Positions 9,402-18,775 of a DNA stretch of 64,000 bases are shown piece by piece. Made by a program: the position numbers and the translations under genes. The DNA is from an uncultured Sulfurovum sp. Its GTDB lineage: Bacteria; Campylobacterota; Campylobacteria; Campylobacterales; Sulfurovaceae. Numbering within the stretch: the stretch's first letter is position 1; every line of letters begins with the position of its first letter. The stretch is taken from positions 46,195 to 110,194 of the forward strand of contig CACVAU010000044.1 in assembly GCA_902727915.1 (NCBI GenBank). The letters run 5' to 3'. Below the pieces are notes generated by a model that searched no databases, was not told where the DNA came from, and saw only the letters and a list, made by a program, of their open reading frames with translations.

Positions 9402-10436
9402 ATGTTAAAAAAAATCTTGGGAGTATTTTCAAATGATCTAGCAATAGATTTAGGAACAGCAAACACACTGGTACTGGTTAAAGGAAAAGGTATTAGTATT
9501 AATGAACCATCAGTTGTTGCCATTCAATATGATAGAAGAGGAAGAGAACATATTTTAGCTGTTGGTCAAGAAGCAAAAGATATGGTGGGTAAAACACCTG
9601 GAAATATTAAAGCAATTCGTCCTATGCGTGATGGGGTTATTGCTGACTTTAACATTACAGAAATGATGATTCGTTACTTCATTGAAAAAGTACACAATAG
9701 AAAAGGTCTTTTCTCTCCTAGAATTATTATCTGTGTTCCATTTGGACTTACACAGGTGGAGCGTAAAGCTGTAAAAGAGTCGGCTATGTCGGCAGGAGCT
9801 AGAGAAGTTCATCTTATTGAAGAACCTATGGCTGCTGCTATTGGTTCAGGTATTCCAGTTAAAGATCCTAATGGTAACTTAGTTGTAGATATTGGTGGTG
9901 GAACCACAGAAATTGGCGTTATTTCTTTAGGTGGTCTTGTTTTATCTAAGTCAATTAGAACAGCTGGAGATAAACTAGACAAATCTATCATCGATTATAT
10001 GAAAAAGAATTTTAACCTTCTCATCGGAGATAGGGTTGCTGAAGAAATGAAAATAGCAATTGGTACAGCCATTCAACTTGATGAAGAGCTTATCATGCAA
10101 GTAAAAGGTCGTGATCAAGTAGCTGGTCTTCTTACTTCCATAGAAATTAACTCGGAACATATGAGAGATGCTATGAAAGAACCAATTCGAGAAATTGCAG
10201 AAGCTCTTAAACTCGTTTTAGAACAAACACCTCCTGATTTAGCTGGTGATATTGTTGAAAATGGCATTGTACTGACAGGTGGTGGTGCGCTTATTAGAGG
10301 TTTAGATAAATATTTATCCAATATTATTAAACTACCAGTTTATGTGGCTGAGGATCCTCTACTTGCCGTAGCAAAAGGTACAGGTAAAGCATTAGAAGAG
10401 ATCGATATATTACAACATTCAGCATATGAAGACTAG
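9402..10436 (+). CDS. mreB: Rod-shape actin homologue MreB
   Basis: Bacterial actin that organises lateral cell wall synthesis. The phosphate-1 loop IDLGTANTLV, the VDIGGGTTEIGVISLGG phosphate-2 motif and the GGGALIRGL adenosine motif are all present, and the length of 344 residues is standard. An AAGGG ribosome site lies just upstream. The last 11 bases overlap mreC, which signals translational coupling. Confidence 0.97.
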   Translation: MLKKILGVFSNDLAIDLGTANTLVLVKGKGISINEPSVVAIQYDRRGREHILAVGQEAKDMVGKTPGNIKAIRPMRDGVIADFNITEMMIRYFIEKVHNRKGLFSPRIIICVPFGLTQVERKAVKESAMSAGAREVHLIEEPMAAAIGSGIPVKDPNGNLVVDIGGGTTEIGVISLGGLVLSKSIRTAGDKLDKSIIDYMKKNFNLLIGDRVAEEMKIAIGTAIQLDEELIMQVKGRDQVAGLLTSIEINSEHMRDAMKEPIREIAEALKLVLEQTPPDLAGDIVENGIVLTGGGALIRGLDKYLSNIIKLPVYVAEDPLLAVAKGTGKALEEIDILQHSAYED

Positions 10437-11256
10437 CCGAATAATTATACTTTTTATCTTTATCGCTCTCACAATTTTCCTCCTAAGAAAAGAGGAAAGT
10501 TTTCAAAACAACTTTGCAATGCTCACCTTACCTATTAAAGAAAACTATTTAGAACTTAGTAATTCAGTGGGTGACACCATTGACAAATACTTAAATCAAG
10601 CAGAATCTGTCTCTGTTCTAAAAGAAGAAAACCTCTTACTCCGTAAATATTTATATCAACAAAAGATAAACCTTACACAACTTAAGCAATTAAACAAGTA
10701 TAGTGAAACAAAGTTTAACAATTTTGACAATATATTACGTGTTCAAACAATTTCTTATAAAAAATTAAATGACTTTTCACAAGTTTATTTAACAAAAGGT
10801 GAAGAGTTAGGCGAAGATAAAATATATGGACTCATTCAAAAAAATGTAGTGGCTGGAATTGCCCTAAAAGCAGATGGTCCCTTAAAAGGAATTTTACTCT
10901 CTAACCCCATCTGTCAATTTTCTACTTTTATTGGTGATAAAAAAACGCCAGGTATTGCAAAAGGTATTGATGCTGAAAGTATTGAAGTCAACTTTATACC
11001 CAAATGGTCAAATATTAAAGTAGGTGATAAAGTCATGACTTCTGGCTTAGATAACATATTTTTACCCGACATACCTGTAGGTGTTGTGACCAATATACTG
11101 ACAAAAAGTACCTATAAAACAGCCATCGTTAAAACCTATGCTGATGTTTTACATCCTAGCTTTTTTTATCTCGTTAAAGAGGTACTCCATGAACCAGAAG
11201 ATATTAATACCTCAAAAATGAAACTTGAGGACAACTCTACTAAGGAAATATCATGA
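10426..11256 (+). CDS. mreC: Rod shape-determining protein MreC
   Basis: Membrane-anchored periplasmic scaffold of the elongasome. It has one N-terminal transmembrane helix (IIILFIFIALTIFLL), a coiled-coil segment around residues 60-90 and the beta-barrel domain with the typical VMTSGLDNIFLPDIPVGVV motif. Its 276 residues are in the family range. It overlaps mreB by 11 bases and the following channel-type gene by 4 bases (ATGA). No mreD follows, where many operons have it. Confidence 0.93.
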   Translation: MKTSRIIILFIFIALTIFLLRKEESFQNNFAMLTLPIKENYLELSNSVGDTIDKYLNQAESVSVLKEENLLLRKYLYQQKINLTQLKQLNKYSETKFNNFDNILRVQTISYKKLNDFSQVYLTKGEELGEDKIYGLIQKNVVAGIALKADGPLKGILLSNPICQFSTFIGDKKTPGIAKGIDAESIEVNFIPKWSNIKVGDKVMTSGLDNIFLPDIPVGVVTNILTKSTYKTAIVKTYADVLHPSFFYLVKEVLHEPEDINTSKMKLEDNSTKEIS

Positions 11257-12383
11257 GCCAAAATCACAGTTCAAGCACCCCATGTTTTATTAACTATATT
11301 GTCTTATCACTCTTTGGCACCCTATTTTTTATTGCCATTTTATTAGGTTACTTAAACATTATTCCGTTAAAGGTAGATCTACACTCTGTGATAATTATAG
11401 GAGGAATTTATTTTGTTTATCTTTTTTTTATTAGACATAATGCAAACTTTGTTGTCTGTAAAATGCGTACAGAGTATGTCAACTTACAAAAAGAGTTACA
11501 ACAAAATATTAAAGATAATTCTCTTACCATTCTTAATGAAACCAAGTCTACTATTAATATTAACGATTTTATTTCTGAATACTATACAACATTTAGAAAT
11601 GACAACTATGCCTCCATTGCTTCATCACTCTTTCCTATGCTAGGTATTTTAGGAACGTTTACTGCCATTGCCATCTCGATGCCTGATTTTTCTTCTGCCA
11701 ATGAAGCTGCACTCGATCATGAGATTTCACTGTTGTTATCTGGTATTGGAACAGCATTCTATGCTTCAATTTATGGTATTTTTCTTTCTATTGTTTGGTC
11801 TTTTTTTGAAAAAAGAGGACTTTCTAAAGTAGATGCTGATTCACACCAACTACATGAAGTCTATAGCAGTTACATTTGGTCAGAAAGTGAACTTAAACGC
11901 CATGAACATATGCAACATGATATGCGTGATCAAAAAATGATACAAGCACTCAAAGAGACATTTAATCTGGAATTTATTCAAACATTAAATGAAAGACATT
12001 TAGAAAATTTTCAAACCATCATTACAGAAACCAATAAAAATTTCAGCACAATTACCAGTCATATGCAGATGGTTTCTACTGATTTAAAAGATACCATTGC
12101 CAAAATTGAAGCTTCTAAATCAGCGTTAACAGCTCATGAAAAAATTGATAAAAGTATTCACGAGTTTACACAAGTTACTTCTAGTTTAGACCAAACAATC
12201 AATCAACTTGATATAACCCTTGAAAAATCACTTAACTTAACATTTGAAAAAATTGATAATGAAGTAGGAGAAATTGTAATGAAACTGGCTAACTTTGCAC
12301 ACAGTACTTCTGAGCAAAATAAAATTTTACAACGTACCATTACAGAATATCATCACAATATCTCTCAACAGATAGTGAAGTAA
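11253..12383 (+). CDS. MotA/TolQ/ExbB-type proton channel protein
   Basis: A 376-residue protein with four predicted membrane helices at about residues 13-33, 46-62, 122-143 and 160-186. The last two carry the MotA/TolQ/ExbB signature (SSLFPMLGILGTFTAIAISM and LSGIGTAFYASIYGIFLSI). Residues 190-376 form a long polar helical tail. It overlaps mreC by 4 bases, and the OmpA/MotB-like partner begins 2 bases after its stop. The pair resembles a proton-driven stator. The cargo or target is unknown. The coupling to mreBC suggests envelope growth or shape, which is inference. The coiled tail also recalls ZorA of the Zorya defence system, but the other Zorya genes are absent. Confidence 0.8.
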   Translation: MSQNHSSSTPCFINYIVLSLFGTLFFIAILLGYLNIIPLKVDLHSVIIIGGIYFVYLFFIRHNANFVVCKMRTEYVNLQKELQQNIKDNSLTILNETKSTININDFISEYYTTFRNDNYASIASSLFPMLGILGTFTAIAISMPDFSSANEAALDHEISLLLSGIGTAFYASIYGIFLSIVWSFFEKRGLSKVDADSHQLHEVYSSYIWSESELKRHEHMQHDMRDQKMIQALKETFNLEFIQTLNERHLENFQTIITETNKNFSTITSHMQMVSTDLKDTIAKIEASKSALTAHEKIDKSIHEFTQVTSSLDQTINQLDITLEKSLNLTFEKIDNEVGEIVMKLANFAHSTSEQNKILQRTITEYHHNISQQIVK

Positions 12384-12385
12384 TC

Positions 12386-13540
12386 ATGTTTAAAAAAAAA
12401 TCAAGCTCTTCTGAAACTAACTTTTGGATATCTTATGCAGACCTTATGGCTGGTTTGCTTTTTGTCTTTATTTTACTCATTGGTGCCATTGTCGTCAAGT
12501 CTTCCATTATTAGAAATCAACTGAGTGTACAAGAGACTGTGGTTTCCGAACAAGAAACAGCCCTAGATGAACAATCAGACCATTTGATTGATTTGTCCCA
12601 AAGTATTGCCATAAAAAGTGATGAAATTAAAAAGCTTCGCAACCTTTTAGCTAAACGTGACAATAGCCTAAAAGAGAGTAACAGCAAATTGGTTCTCTCT
12701 GCTAATAGTTTAAAACTAAAAAAAGAAGAACTTAATAACTTAAATCAATTACTTTTAGCACAAAACACAAAAGTCGATAGCTATTCAGAACATATTATAT
12801 TACTACAAAATTTAACCAAAGAACAAAATGAGACCATAAATAATTCATCCAGCACTTTAAATTCATATAAAAATAAAGTCCTACTTTTATCCAACCAATT
12901 AACACAAAAAGATGAGTCACTCAAACTTAATGATGAAAAACTTTTAAAACTTCTTCAAGTACTTGAAAATAAACAAACAAAGTATGATGGATTACTGACT
13001 AAACTACAAGCTCAAAAAGCAAAAATAAAGTCACTCACAGGTATTAAATTAAAAGTTATTTCAGAACTTAAATCCTCACTTGGTAATAAAATTAATATTG
13101 ATAAAGAGAGTGGTTCCTTACAACTAGCATCAAATATTTTATTTGACAAAGGTTCAGCACAACTTAAAGAGGGAGCCAAGTCTGAATTAGAAGCAAACTT
13201 TATAGAATATGTCTCTACCCTCTTAGGTAATCATAATATTGCTGAGCATATTGACAAAATTATTATTGAAGGTCATTCAGATAGCGATGGTTCATATCTT
13301 TATAATTTAAATCTTTCTCAGCAACGTGCATTTGCTGTAATGAATCACCTTTTAACTCTTCAATATATCCAAAAAAATAATATTAAGTCAAAACTTGTTG
13401 CCAGTGGACGTTCTTATTTGGATGCGATTAAAATAAATGGTCAAGAAGACAAAGATGCTTCACGTAGAATTGAAGTGAAATTTCGACTCAAAAATGAAGA
13501 TGCCATGTATGAAATAGAAAGGATTTTAGATGCAAATTAA
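12386..13540 (+). CDS. OmpA/MotB-like peptidoglycan-binding stator partner with coiled coil
   Basis: A 384-residue protein with a short cytoplasmic head, then SYADLMAGLLFVFILL. This matches the MotB transmembrane helix, including the Asp (residue 19) that carries protons in MotB. Residues about 45-220 are a long coiled coil rich in Lys, Leu, Asn and Ser. The C-terminus (about 245-375) is an OmpA-like domain with FDKGSAQL, IEGHSDSDG and RRIEVKF, which binds peptidoglycan. It directly follows the MotA-like gene. Together they form a probable PMF-driven complex spanning inner membrane and wall. Confidence 0.82.
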   Translation: MFKKKSSSSETNFWISYADLMAGLLFVFILLIGAIVVKSSIIRNQLSVQETVVSEQETALDEQSDHLIDLSQSIAIKSDEIKKLRNLLAKRDNSLKESNSKLVLSANSLKLKKEELNNLNQLLLAQNTKVDSYSEHIILLQNLTKEQNETINNSSSTLNSYKNKVLLLSNQLTQKDESLKLNDEKLLKLLQVLENKQTKYDGLLTKLQAQKAKIKSLTGIKLKVISELKSSLGNKINIDKESGSLQLASNILFDKGSAQLKEGAKSELEANFIEYVSTLLGNHNIAEHIDKIIIEGHSDSDGSYLYNLNLSQQRAFAVMNHLLTLQYIQKNNIKSKLVASGRSYLDAIKINGQEDKDASRRIEVKFRLKNEDAMYEIERILDAN

Positions 13541-13673
13541 TTTTAAAGCCAAAAAGTTACAAGAAGCCAATCGCTATGTTCAGTTACTTAACCCATCTAA
13601 CATCAATAAAGAACCTAACATAAAACATAAAGCCTCTTTATTGAAAAAAATTTTTAATTTTTTATTTAGATAG
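13530..13673 (+). CDS. 47-residue basic hypothetical protein overlapping the OmpA-like gene
   Basis: A short ORF starting with ATG inside the last 11 bases of the OmpA-like gene, the same overlap geometry as mreB/mreC. The product starts MQINFKAKKLQEANRY, is lysine- and asparagine-rich, and ends in a hydrophobic-basic tail (KKIFNFLFR). Its last 12 bases overlap the convergent HIT gene. No domain is recognised. Position and overlap support translation; lack of a recognised homologue keeps confidence moderate. Confidence 0.5.
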   Translation: MQINFKAKKLQEANRYVQLLNPSNINKEPNIKHKASLLKKIFNFLFR

Positions 13674-14030
13674 TGTTAATAAAAGACTTTTTTTAAAGGA
13701 GTCAAAGTTTTCTAATACATACGTCCCTTTTCGTTGTTTTTCTCCCCACATAGGTTCAGGAAAATAAGTATCTTTTTCAAAACGTGCCATAATATGCCAA
13801 TGTACATGAGGCATATAATTACCAAAACTAGCGATATTAATTTTTTTAGGTTTAAAAATAGTAAGCATTTCTTTTTCAATAATGTCTAAAACTCTAAAAA
13901 TCTCTATTTTAATATCACTTGGTACTTCTGAAAATTCCTTATAAACATCTTGAGTAAAAACTTTTAACCAAGGAATCTCACTCTCTTCAACTTCAATTCT
14001 TATCAACACATTCTCATATAATAAACTCAT
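13662..14030 (-). CDS. HIT-family protein
   Basis: A 122-residue member of the histidine triad family of nucleotide hydrolases and transferases. The HIT motif appears as HVHWHIMARF (about residues 75-84), with the three histidines in H-x-H-x-H spacing. The family acts on nucleoside phosphoramidates or dinucleotides; the exact substrate here is unknown. It is transcribed toward the mre/OmpA operon and overlaps the small 47-residue ORF at its 3' end. Confidence 0.82.
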   Translation of the reverse strand: MSLLYENVLIRIEVEESEIPWLKVFTQDVYKEFSEVPSDIKIEIFRVLDIIEKEMLTIFKPKKINIASFGNYMPHVHWHIMARFEKDTYFPEPMWGEKQRKGTYVLENFDSFKKSLLLTLSK

Positions 14031-14094
14031 TTGTCCTCATTTCTCAAAAACATGACAATTTGACATATTTTTTAATTAAATTATCTTTATAGGA

Positions 14095-14100
14095 TATAAT
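14095..14100 (+). promoter_or_regulatory. Putative -10 box for the 108-residue hypothetical gene
   Basis: TATAAT at 14095-14100, preceded by a T-rich stretch, lies 32 bases before the first ATG of the downstream gene. Campylobacterota housekeeping promoters often show a good -10 box with T-rich upstream sequence and no clear -35. A TTGACA at 14060-14065 is too far (29-base spacer) to be its -35. Confidence 0.4.
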
Positions 14101-14131
14101 CAATTAACTTAAGTTCAAAAGGTAAAATTCA

Positions 14132-14458
14132 ATGCAAGGTAAAATAATGGTAAGCTACTCTCTCATATGTGACAATGATAATTATTTAGAAGTATCAATA
14201 AAAGAAATTTTAGAAAATGAAAAGATTGTTAAATTACTTAAAAGTGAATTTTTAAAAGGAGTAAGAAACTTAAATGTAGAAAGTTCAAATAGTGACACAC
14301 GAATAGTTTTAAGTACCCAAAAAGAAATTTATTCTTTTGAAGCTGATAAAAAAGATTTTGCTGACTTAATTGAACTGGCAGAAGAAGATGCAAAAGAGCG
14401 TAAGCTCTTTAAAAAAGGATGTGAGGCAGTCAATATCATTGACTTTATCACACTATAA
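14132..14458 (+). CDS. Hypothetical protein, 108 residues
   Basis: Not recognised. The protein is acidic and mixed alpha/beta in appearance, with no signal peptide, membrane helix or cysteine-rich motif (cysteines only at about residues 13 and 97), so it is probably cytoplasmic. ATG at 14132 and ATG at 14147 are both possible, and each has an AAGG-type site upstream. Its stop overlaps the convergent bioA stop by 6 bases. A credible -10 box upstream suggests it has its own promoter. Confidence 0.65.
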   Translation: MQGKIMVSYSLICDNDNYLEVSIKEILENEKIVKLLKSEFLKGVRNLNVESSNSDTRIVLSTQKEIYSFEADKKDFADLIELAEEDAKERKLFKKGCEAVNIIDFITL

Positions 14459-15757
14459 TCCTTTAATAGCCTCATAAGCTGTATCTATCATTTTATCAAT
14501 TTCAACCTCTGTAATAATATAAGGAGGCATAAAATAAACAATATGCCCCAAAGGACGTAAAAGTACGCCATTATCTAAACCATACTGATAAACTTCTAAT
14601 CCTATACGCTCTTGTGCTGTATAACCCTTAAGTTCCACAGCAGCAATCATACCAGTTTGACGGACTTCTTTAACATTTTCTAATGTCTTAAACTTTTGTA
14701 ATTTTTCTAAAATATAAGCTGATTTCTTTTTGTTAGTACCAATAACATCTGATGCCTCAAAAAGCTCAATGGTTGCCAATGCTGCTGAACAAGCCAACGG
14801 GTTACCTGTATATGAATGAGAATGTAAAAATGCCTTATACTCATTGTAGTCACAATAAAAAGCATTATAAACGTCTACCGTTGTCATCGTAATGGCTAAT
14901 GGTAAATAACCTCCCGTTAACCCCTTAGAAATGGTCATAAAATCAGGTGTAATACCTGCTTGTTCACAAGCAAACATTGTTCCTGTTCGTCCAAACCCTG
15001 TCATGATTTCATCAGCTATCAAATGAACCCCAAACCTTGAACATATCTCTTTAGCCAAAGTAATATAGAGAGGATGATACATATGCATGTACCCTGCTCC
15101 TTGAACAAGAGGTTCAATAATCAATGCTGAAATTTCACTGCCTCGTTCTTTTAAAATTTCTTCCAATGCTAAGGCTGCCTCTTTTGCAGCTTCTTCACTT
15201 TGGTCTTTTGGAACAGGCGTTTGAATACAAGAAATTAATAAAGGGGCATAAGTTTCCTTATAAAGTTCAACATCTCCCACACTCAAAGCACCAATGGTCT
15301 CACCATGATATGAATTGGACAAGGAAAGAAACAAAGGTCTATTTTCTCCTTTATTTCTATGATAATGAAAACTCATTTTCAAGGCCACTTCCACAGCACT
15401 AGAACCATTATCAGCAAAAAATACTTTATCTAAACCTTTAGGTGTTAAGTTGACAAGTTTATCAGCCAAGTTGACAGCTGGTTTATGCGTAAACCCAGCC
15501 AATAAGACATGCTCCAAGGTATCCAGTTGCTCTTTGACTCTTGAAGATATATGCTCATTAACATGTCCAAAGATATTAACCCACCAAGAACTAATGGCAT
15601 CAATATAAGAATTATCATTAAAATCATAGAGATAAATCCCTTTTCCTCGACTTATTGGTATGAGGGGTAAAGTCTCATGATCTTTCATTTGTGTACAAGG
15701 ATGCCAAATATTTTTCAAATCCTCTGTTACTATCTGCGTATTATTATTTTTCATCAT
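14453..15757 (-). CDS. bioA: Adenosylmethionine-8-amino-7-oxononanoate aminotransferase BioA
   Basis: PLP-dependent class III aminotransferase of biotin synthesis, making 7,8-diaminopelargonate with S-adenosylmethionine as amino donor. IWHPCTQMKDHE is the characteristic BioA N-terminus. The PLP lysine is in TISKGLTGGYLPLA, and IADEIMTGFGRTG carries the cofactor aspartate. The 434-residue length fits. Two ATGs in tandem (15757 and 15754) are possible starts. No other bio genes are in the window. The ppiD-like and fts genes are divergent from it. Confidence 0.95.
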   Translation of the reverse strand: MMKNNNTQIVTEDLKNIWHPCTQMKDHETLPLIPISRGKGIYLYDFNDNSYIDAISSWWVNIFGHVNEHISSRVKEQLDTLEHVLLAGFTHKPAVNLADKLVNLTPKGLDKVFFADNGSSAVEVALKMSFHYHRNKGENRPLFLSLSNSYHGETIGALSVGDVELYKETYAPLLISCIQTPVPKDQSEEAAKEAALALEEILKERGSEISALIIEPLVQGAGYMHMYHPLYITLAKEICSRFGVHLIADEIMTGFGRTGTMFACEQAGITPDFMTISKGLTGGYLPLAITMTTVDVYNAFYCDYNEYKAFLHSHSYTGNPLACSAALATIELFEASDVIGTNKKKSAYILEKLQKFKTLENVKEVRQTGMIAAVELKGYTAQERIGLEVYQYGLDNGVLLRPLGHIVYFMPPYIITEVEIDKMIDTAYEAIKGL

Positions 15758-15867
15758 TTACCTTAAACTTTTTAAAGAGAATATACACTCTATATAGTAA
15801 TTATTTCATTAATAATTAAACACAAGTAGACTAAAATGATGCAAATTTTAAACTAAGGCAATAAATC

Positions 15868-17319
15868 ATGATAAGTTGGATGCAAAACAACAACAAATTT
15901 ACAGTTATCGTAATGTGGATAGCTGCACTTTCATTTATACTCGCAGGCGCTGTTGGTGGTGTAGGTGGATTACAATCTAACTCCATAGGTAAAGTAGGCG
16001 ATATAGAACTTAAAAAAGATAAATTTCAAATGGAATACTCTAACCTATTTAATAGATACAACCAAATGATGCAAGGTAAATTTGATGATGCACAAGCTAA
16101 ACAAATGGGATTACAAGATCAAGTTATCCAAAACATGGCTGTACAAGCAAGAATATTAAATCTTGCCAAAGAGTTTGGAATTATTGTCACAGAGCAAGAA
16201 GCAGGAAAAAAACTGGCCTCTTTTCCAGCTTTTCAAACAAATGGTATTTTTGATCGTAAAGCATATGATACTTATATTCAAGGTTCTGGTCTAAGTCATG
16301 AAACATTTGAAAATAATTTAAAAGACCAACTTATTATAGAAAAAACATTTCAACTACTTAATACTAGTGGGTTAGACAATGAATATAAAGCTTTCCAACT
16401 TGCATTTGAAGTTGCTGATAAAATCAAGTATACTATTTTGACTAATAAAGATGTCAACATCAGTATAAATGACACAAAATTAAAAGCATTTTGGGAACCA
16501 AGAAAAGACCAGTTTCAAACAGCTAAACAATATACTTTAGCAATACAATGGACAGAAACACAAGATACAGAAGTTTCAGAAAAAGAAATTAAAAGCCATT
16601 ATGATGAAAATCGCTTTAACTACACCAACGAAGATGGAAAAATTTCAGACTTTAAAGACGTTAAAGAATGGGTTAAAGAAGCAACACAAATTGCTAAAAG
16701 CAAAAAGTCTGCTTTAAAACGTTATGTACAATTTAAAAAAGGTGAAATGAAACCTGATGAAACATTAACCTTAGATATTAATGATCCAAAACTATCAAAA
16801 GAGTTATGGAATGCCATTGAAAATCAAGGTCTAAATGATTTACTTAAGCCAAAAGTTGTAGAGAATCGTTATGCTTCAGTAAAAATCGTTAATATTGTTA
16901 ATCCCATAACTAAAGCTTTCGACCAAATAAAGACAGAAATTACGCCTATTTACCAAGAAGAAGCCCAAAAAGAAGCACTTTCAGTACTGGCTGAAAGTAA
17001 ATTGACAAACATTGACAAGCTAGATATGAATGTGTCAACTTTCATCACATTAGATAACGCTGAGAAACAGAAAATAGGTATGAATAAACAAGAAACAGCA
17101 AATTTCAGCTCTAAGCTCTTTACTTCTGATGAAGAAAAAGGTATCATTCCTATAGGTAGTAAAGTGATAGTTTACAAAATATTAGAACAAAAATTAATTT
17201 CACTTGAAAGTAACGAAACAAATATTATGCATCAAAATGCTGATAAAATTAAAGAGCAAAGCTTTCAAGCTAATTTAATGAAAACTTTGGATAAAAAGTA
17301 TCCAACCAAACTTTACTAG
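15868..17319 (+). CDS. PpiD/SurA-like periplasmic folding factor without a visible rotamase domain
   Basis: A 483-residue protein with an N-terminal membrane anchor (about residues 11-35, followed by a glycine-rich turn) and a SurA/PpiD-type N-terminal chaperone domain (IGDIELKKDKF-like strand, then FQTNGIFDRKAYDTYI). In PpiD a parvulin domain with RHIL and GGDLG motifs would follow. Here the central section (about 215-330) has neither. It is probably an inner-membrane-anchored chaperone for outer membrane proteins that lacks isomerase activity. It stands 57 bases upstream of ftsA and may share a transcript with it. Confidence 0.8.
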   Translation: MISWMQNNNKFTVIVMWIAALSFILAGAVGGVGGLQSNSIGKVGDIELKKDKFQMEYSNLFNRYNQMMQGKFDDAQAKQMGLQDQVIQNMAVQARILNLAKEFGIIVTEQEAGKKLASFPAFQTNGIFDRKAYDTYIQGSGLSHETFENNLKDQLIIEKTFQLLNTSGLDNEYKAFQLAFEVADKIKYTILTNKDVNISINDTKLKAFWEPRKDQFQTAKQYTLAIQWTETQDTEVSEKEIKSHYDENRFNYTNEDGKISDFKDVKEWVKEATQIAKSKKSALKRYVQFKKGEMKPDETLTLDINDPKLSKELWNAIENQGLNDLLKPKVVENRYASVKIVNIVNPITKAFDQIKTEITPIYQEEAQKEALSVLAESKLTNIDKLDMNVSTFITLDNAEKQKIGMNKQETANFSSKLFTSDEEKGIIPIGSKVIVYKILEQKLISLESNETNIMHQNADKIKEQSFQANLMKTLDKKYPTKLY

Positions 17320-17376
17320 TCAAGTAACTCTTTAATACTTGACACAAAGATTGACAGACATACTAAGGATCAAAGA

Positions 17377-18762
17377 GTGAATAAACCAATTTTAGCTATA
17401 GACATCGGCTCAACCAAAATATGTGCAATAATTGGTGAGATTAAAGATGATCAAATGGAAATTGCAGGTCACGGTATTAGTAAGTCACAAGGAATCAAAA
17501 AAGGTGCTATTTCAAATATAGAATTAGCATCTAAATCAATCAAAAATGCTGTAGATGATGCCAAGCGTGTTGCTGGAATTAACCCTACAGCAGCAATCAT
17601 CTCCATTTCTGGTGCCTATGTTAAAAGCTTACAATCTTCAGGTGTTGTTAACATCCCCAATCAAGAAATATCTATTAATGAAATCAACCGTGTAATGCAA
17701 ACAGCTTTATACAATGCTAATATTCCCAATGAATTTGATATATTACATGTCTTGCCTTATAAATTCAAAATAGATGAGCAAGACTTCATTGAAGACCCTA
17801 ATGGAATGAATGCCAGTAGAATGGAAGTAGATACACATATCATCATTACAGGGAAATCAAATCTTGGAAACTTAAAAAAAGCTGTTAATGCTGCTGGTAT
17901 TGAAATATCTAAAGTAGTTCTATCAGGTTATGCATCTTCCTTATCTGTCATTTCTAACAATGATAAAGAGCGAGGTGTTGCCATTATTGACCTTGGGGGA
18001 CAAACTTCTAATTTAGTTGTGCATGTTGGCAATGCCATTCAATACAATGACTTTTTATCAGTAGGTTCAAACCACATTACAAATGATCTCTCAATAGCAT
18101 TACATACCCCCTTAGATGTTGCTGAAGAACTTAAAATAAGTAAAGGTAGTCTACTCCAAACTGAATCTGGAGAAGTAAGACTTTCTATTATTGGTGATGA
18201 AAAAAAACTTAATCTTGTTTCTTTAGATATTGTACAAAACATTATTTATAGTCGAATGGAAGAAACACTTATTATCTTAGCTGGACTCTTAGAAAAAAGT
18301 GGATTAAAAGAACAATTAGGTTCGGGAATAATTTTAACAGGAGGCATGACCCTTATTGAAGGAACCAGAGAATTAGCACAAGCACTTATACCCAATATTC
18401 CTATTAGAATTGGACAACCTAGTAATACACATAACATTTCAGAAGATTTAAACTCTCCTGAATTTTCAACGGTTATAGGGTTACTCCAATATGAATCTGG
18501 CAAACATACTGAATATGAACTAGAAGGTAGTAAAACCATGCTACACTCAAAAGATTATAAACCTAAAGACTCACTACAAGACATTGCTAGTCTTCAAAAT
18601 ACAGAACTTACACAAAAACCAAAAATTTCAGTTTCAACCCCTTCATATAAGGATGAAAAAACAAATAATGTCGACTTATTTAAAGACTTAAGTCAAGAAC
18701 CTAAAAAAAATCAAAACAATCCATTACAGAACATGATGGATTGGGCAAAAAAAATCTTTTAA
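17377..18762 (+). CDS. ftsA: Cell division protein FtsA
   Basis: Actin-family protein that tethers FtsZ to the membrane and recruits late division proteins. The nucleotide motifs ILAIDIGSTKICAIIGE, VAIIDLGGQTSNLVV and GIILTGGMTLIEG are visible. The extreme C-terminal amphipathic helix, MMDWAKKIF, is the membrane-targeting sequence. It begins with GTG at 17377 and is 461 residues long, a little longer than E. coli FtsA because of a disordered tail before the helix. ftsZ starts 13 bases after its stop. Confidence 0.96.
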   Translation: MNKPILAIDIGSTKICAIIGEIKDDQMEIAGHGISKSQGIKKGAISNIELASKSIKNAVDDAKRVAGINPTAAIISISGAYVKSLQSSGVVNIPNQEISINEINRVMQTALYNANIPNEFDILHVLPYKFKIDEQDFIEDPNGMNASRMEVDTHIIITGKSNLGNLKKAVNAAGIEISKVVLSGYASSLSVISNNDKERGVAIIDLGGQTSNLVVHVGNAIQYNDFLSVGSNHITNDLSIALHTPLDVAEELKISKGSLLQTESGEVRLSIIGDEKKLNLVSLDIVQNIIYSRMEETLIILAGLLEKSGLKEQLGSGIILTGGMTLIEGTRELAQALIPNIPIRIGQPSNTHNISEDLNSPEFSTVIGLLQYESGKHTEYELEGSKTMLHSKDYKPKDSLQDIASLQNTELTQKPKISVSTPSYKDEKTNNVDLFKDLSQEPKKNQNNPLQNMMDWAKKIF

Positions 18763-18775
18763 AGAGGAGGATCAA

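Noticed and set aside
11253..13540. Zorya anti-phage system (ZorA/ZorB-like pair)
   Set aside because: Architecture is similar, but no ZorC, ZorD or ZorE gene follows and the pair is fused to the mreBC operon, so a housekeeping envelope role is more likely.
14060..14100. Classical sigma70 promoter with TTGACA and TATAAT
   Set aside because: The spacer is 29 bases, far from 17; only the -10 box was kept.
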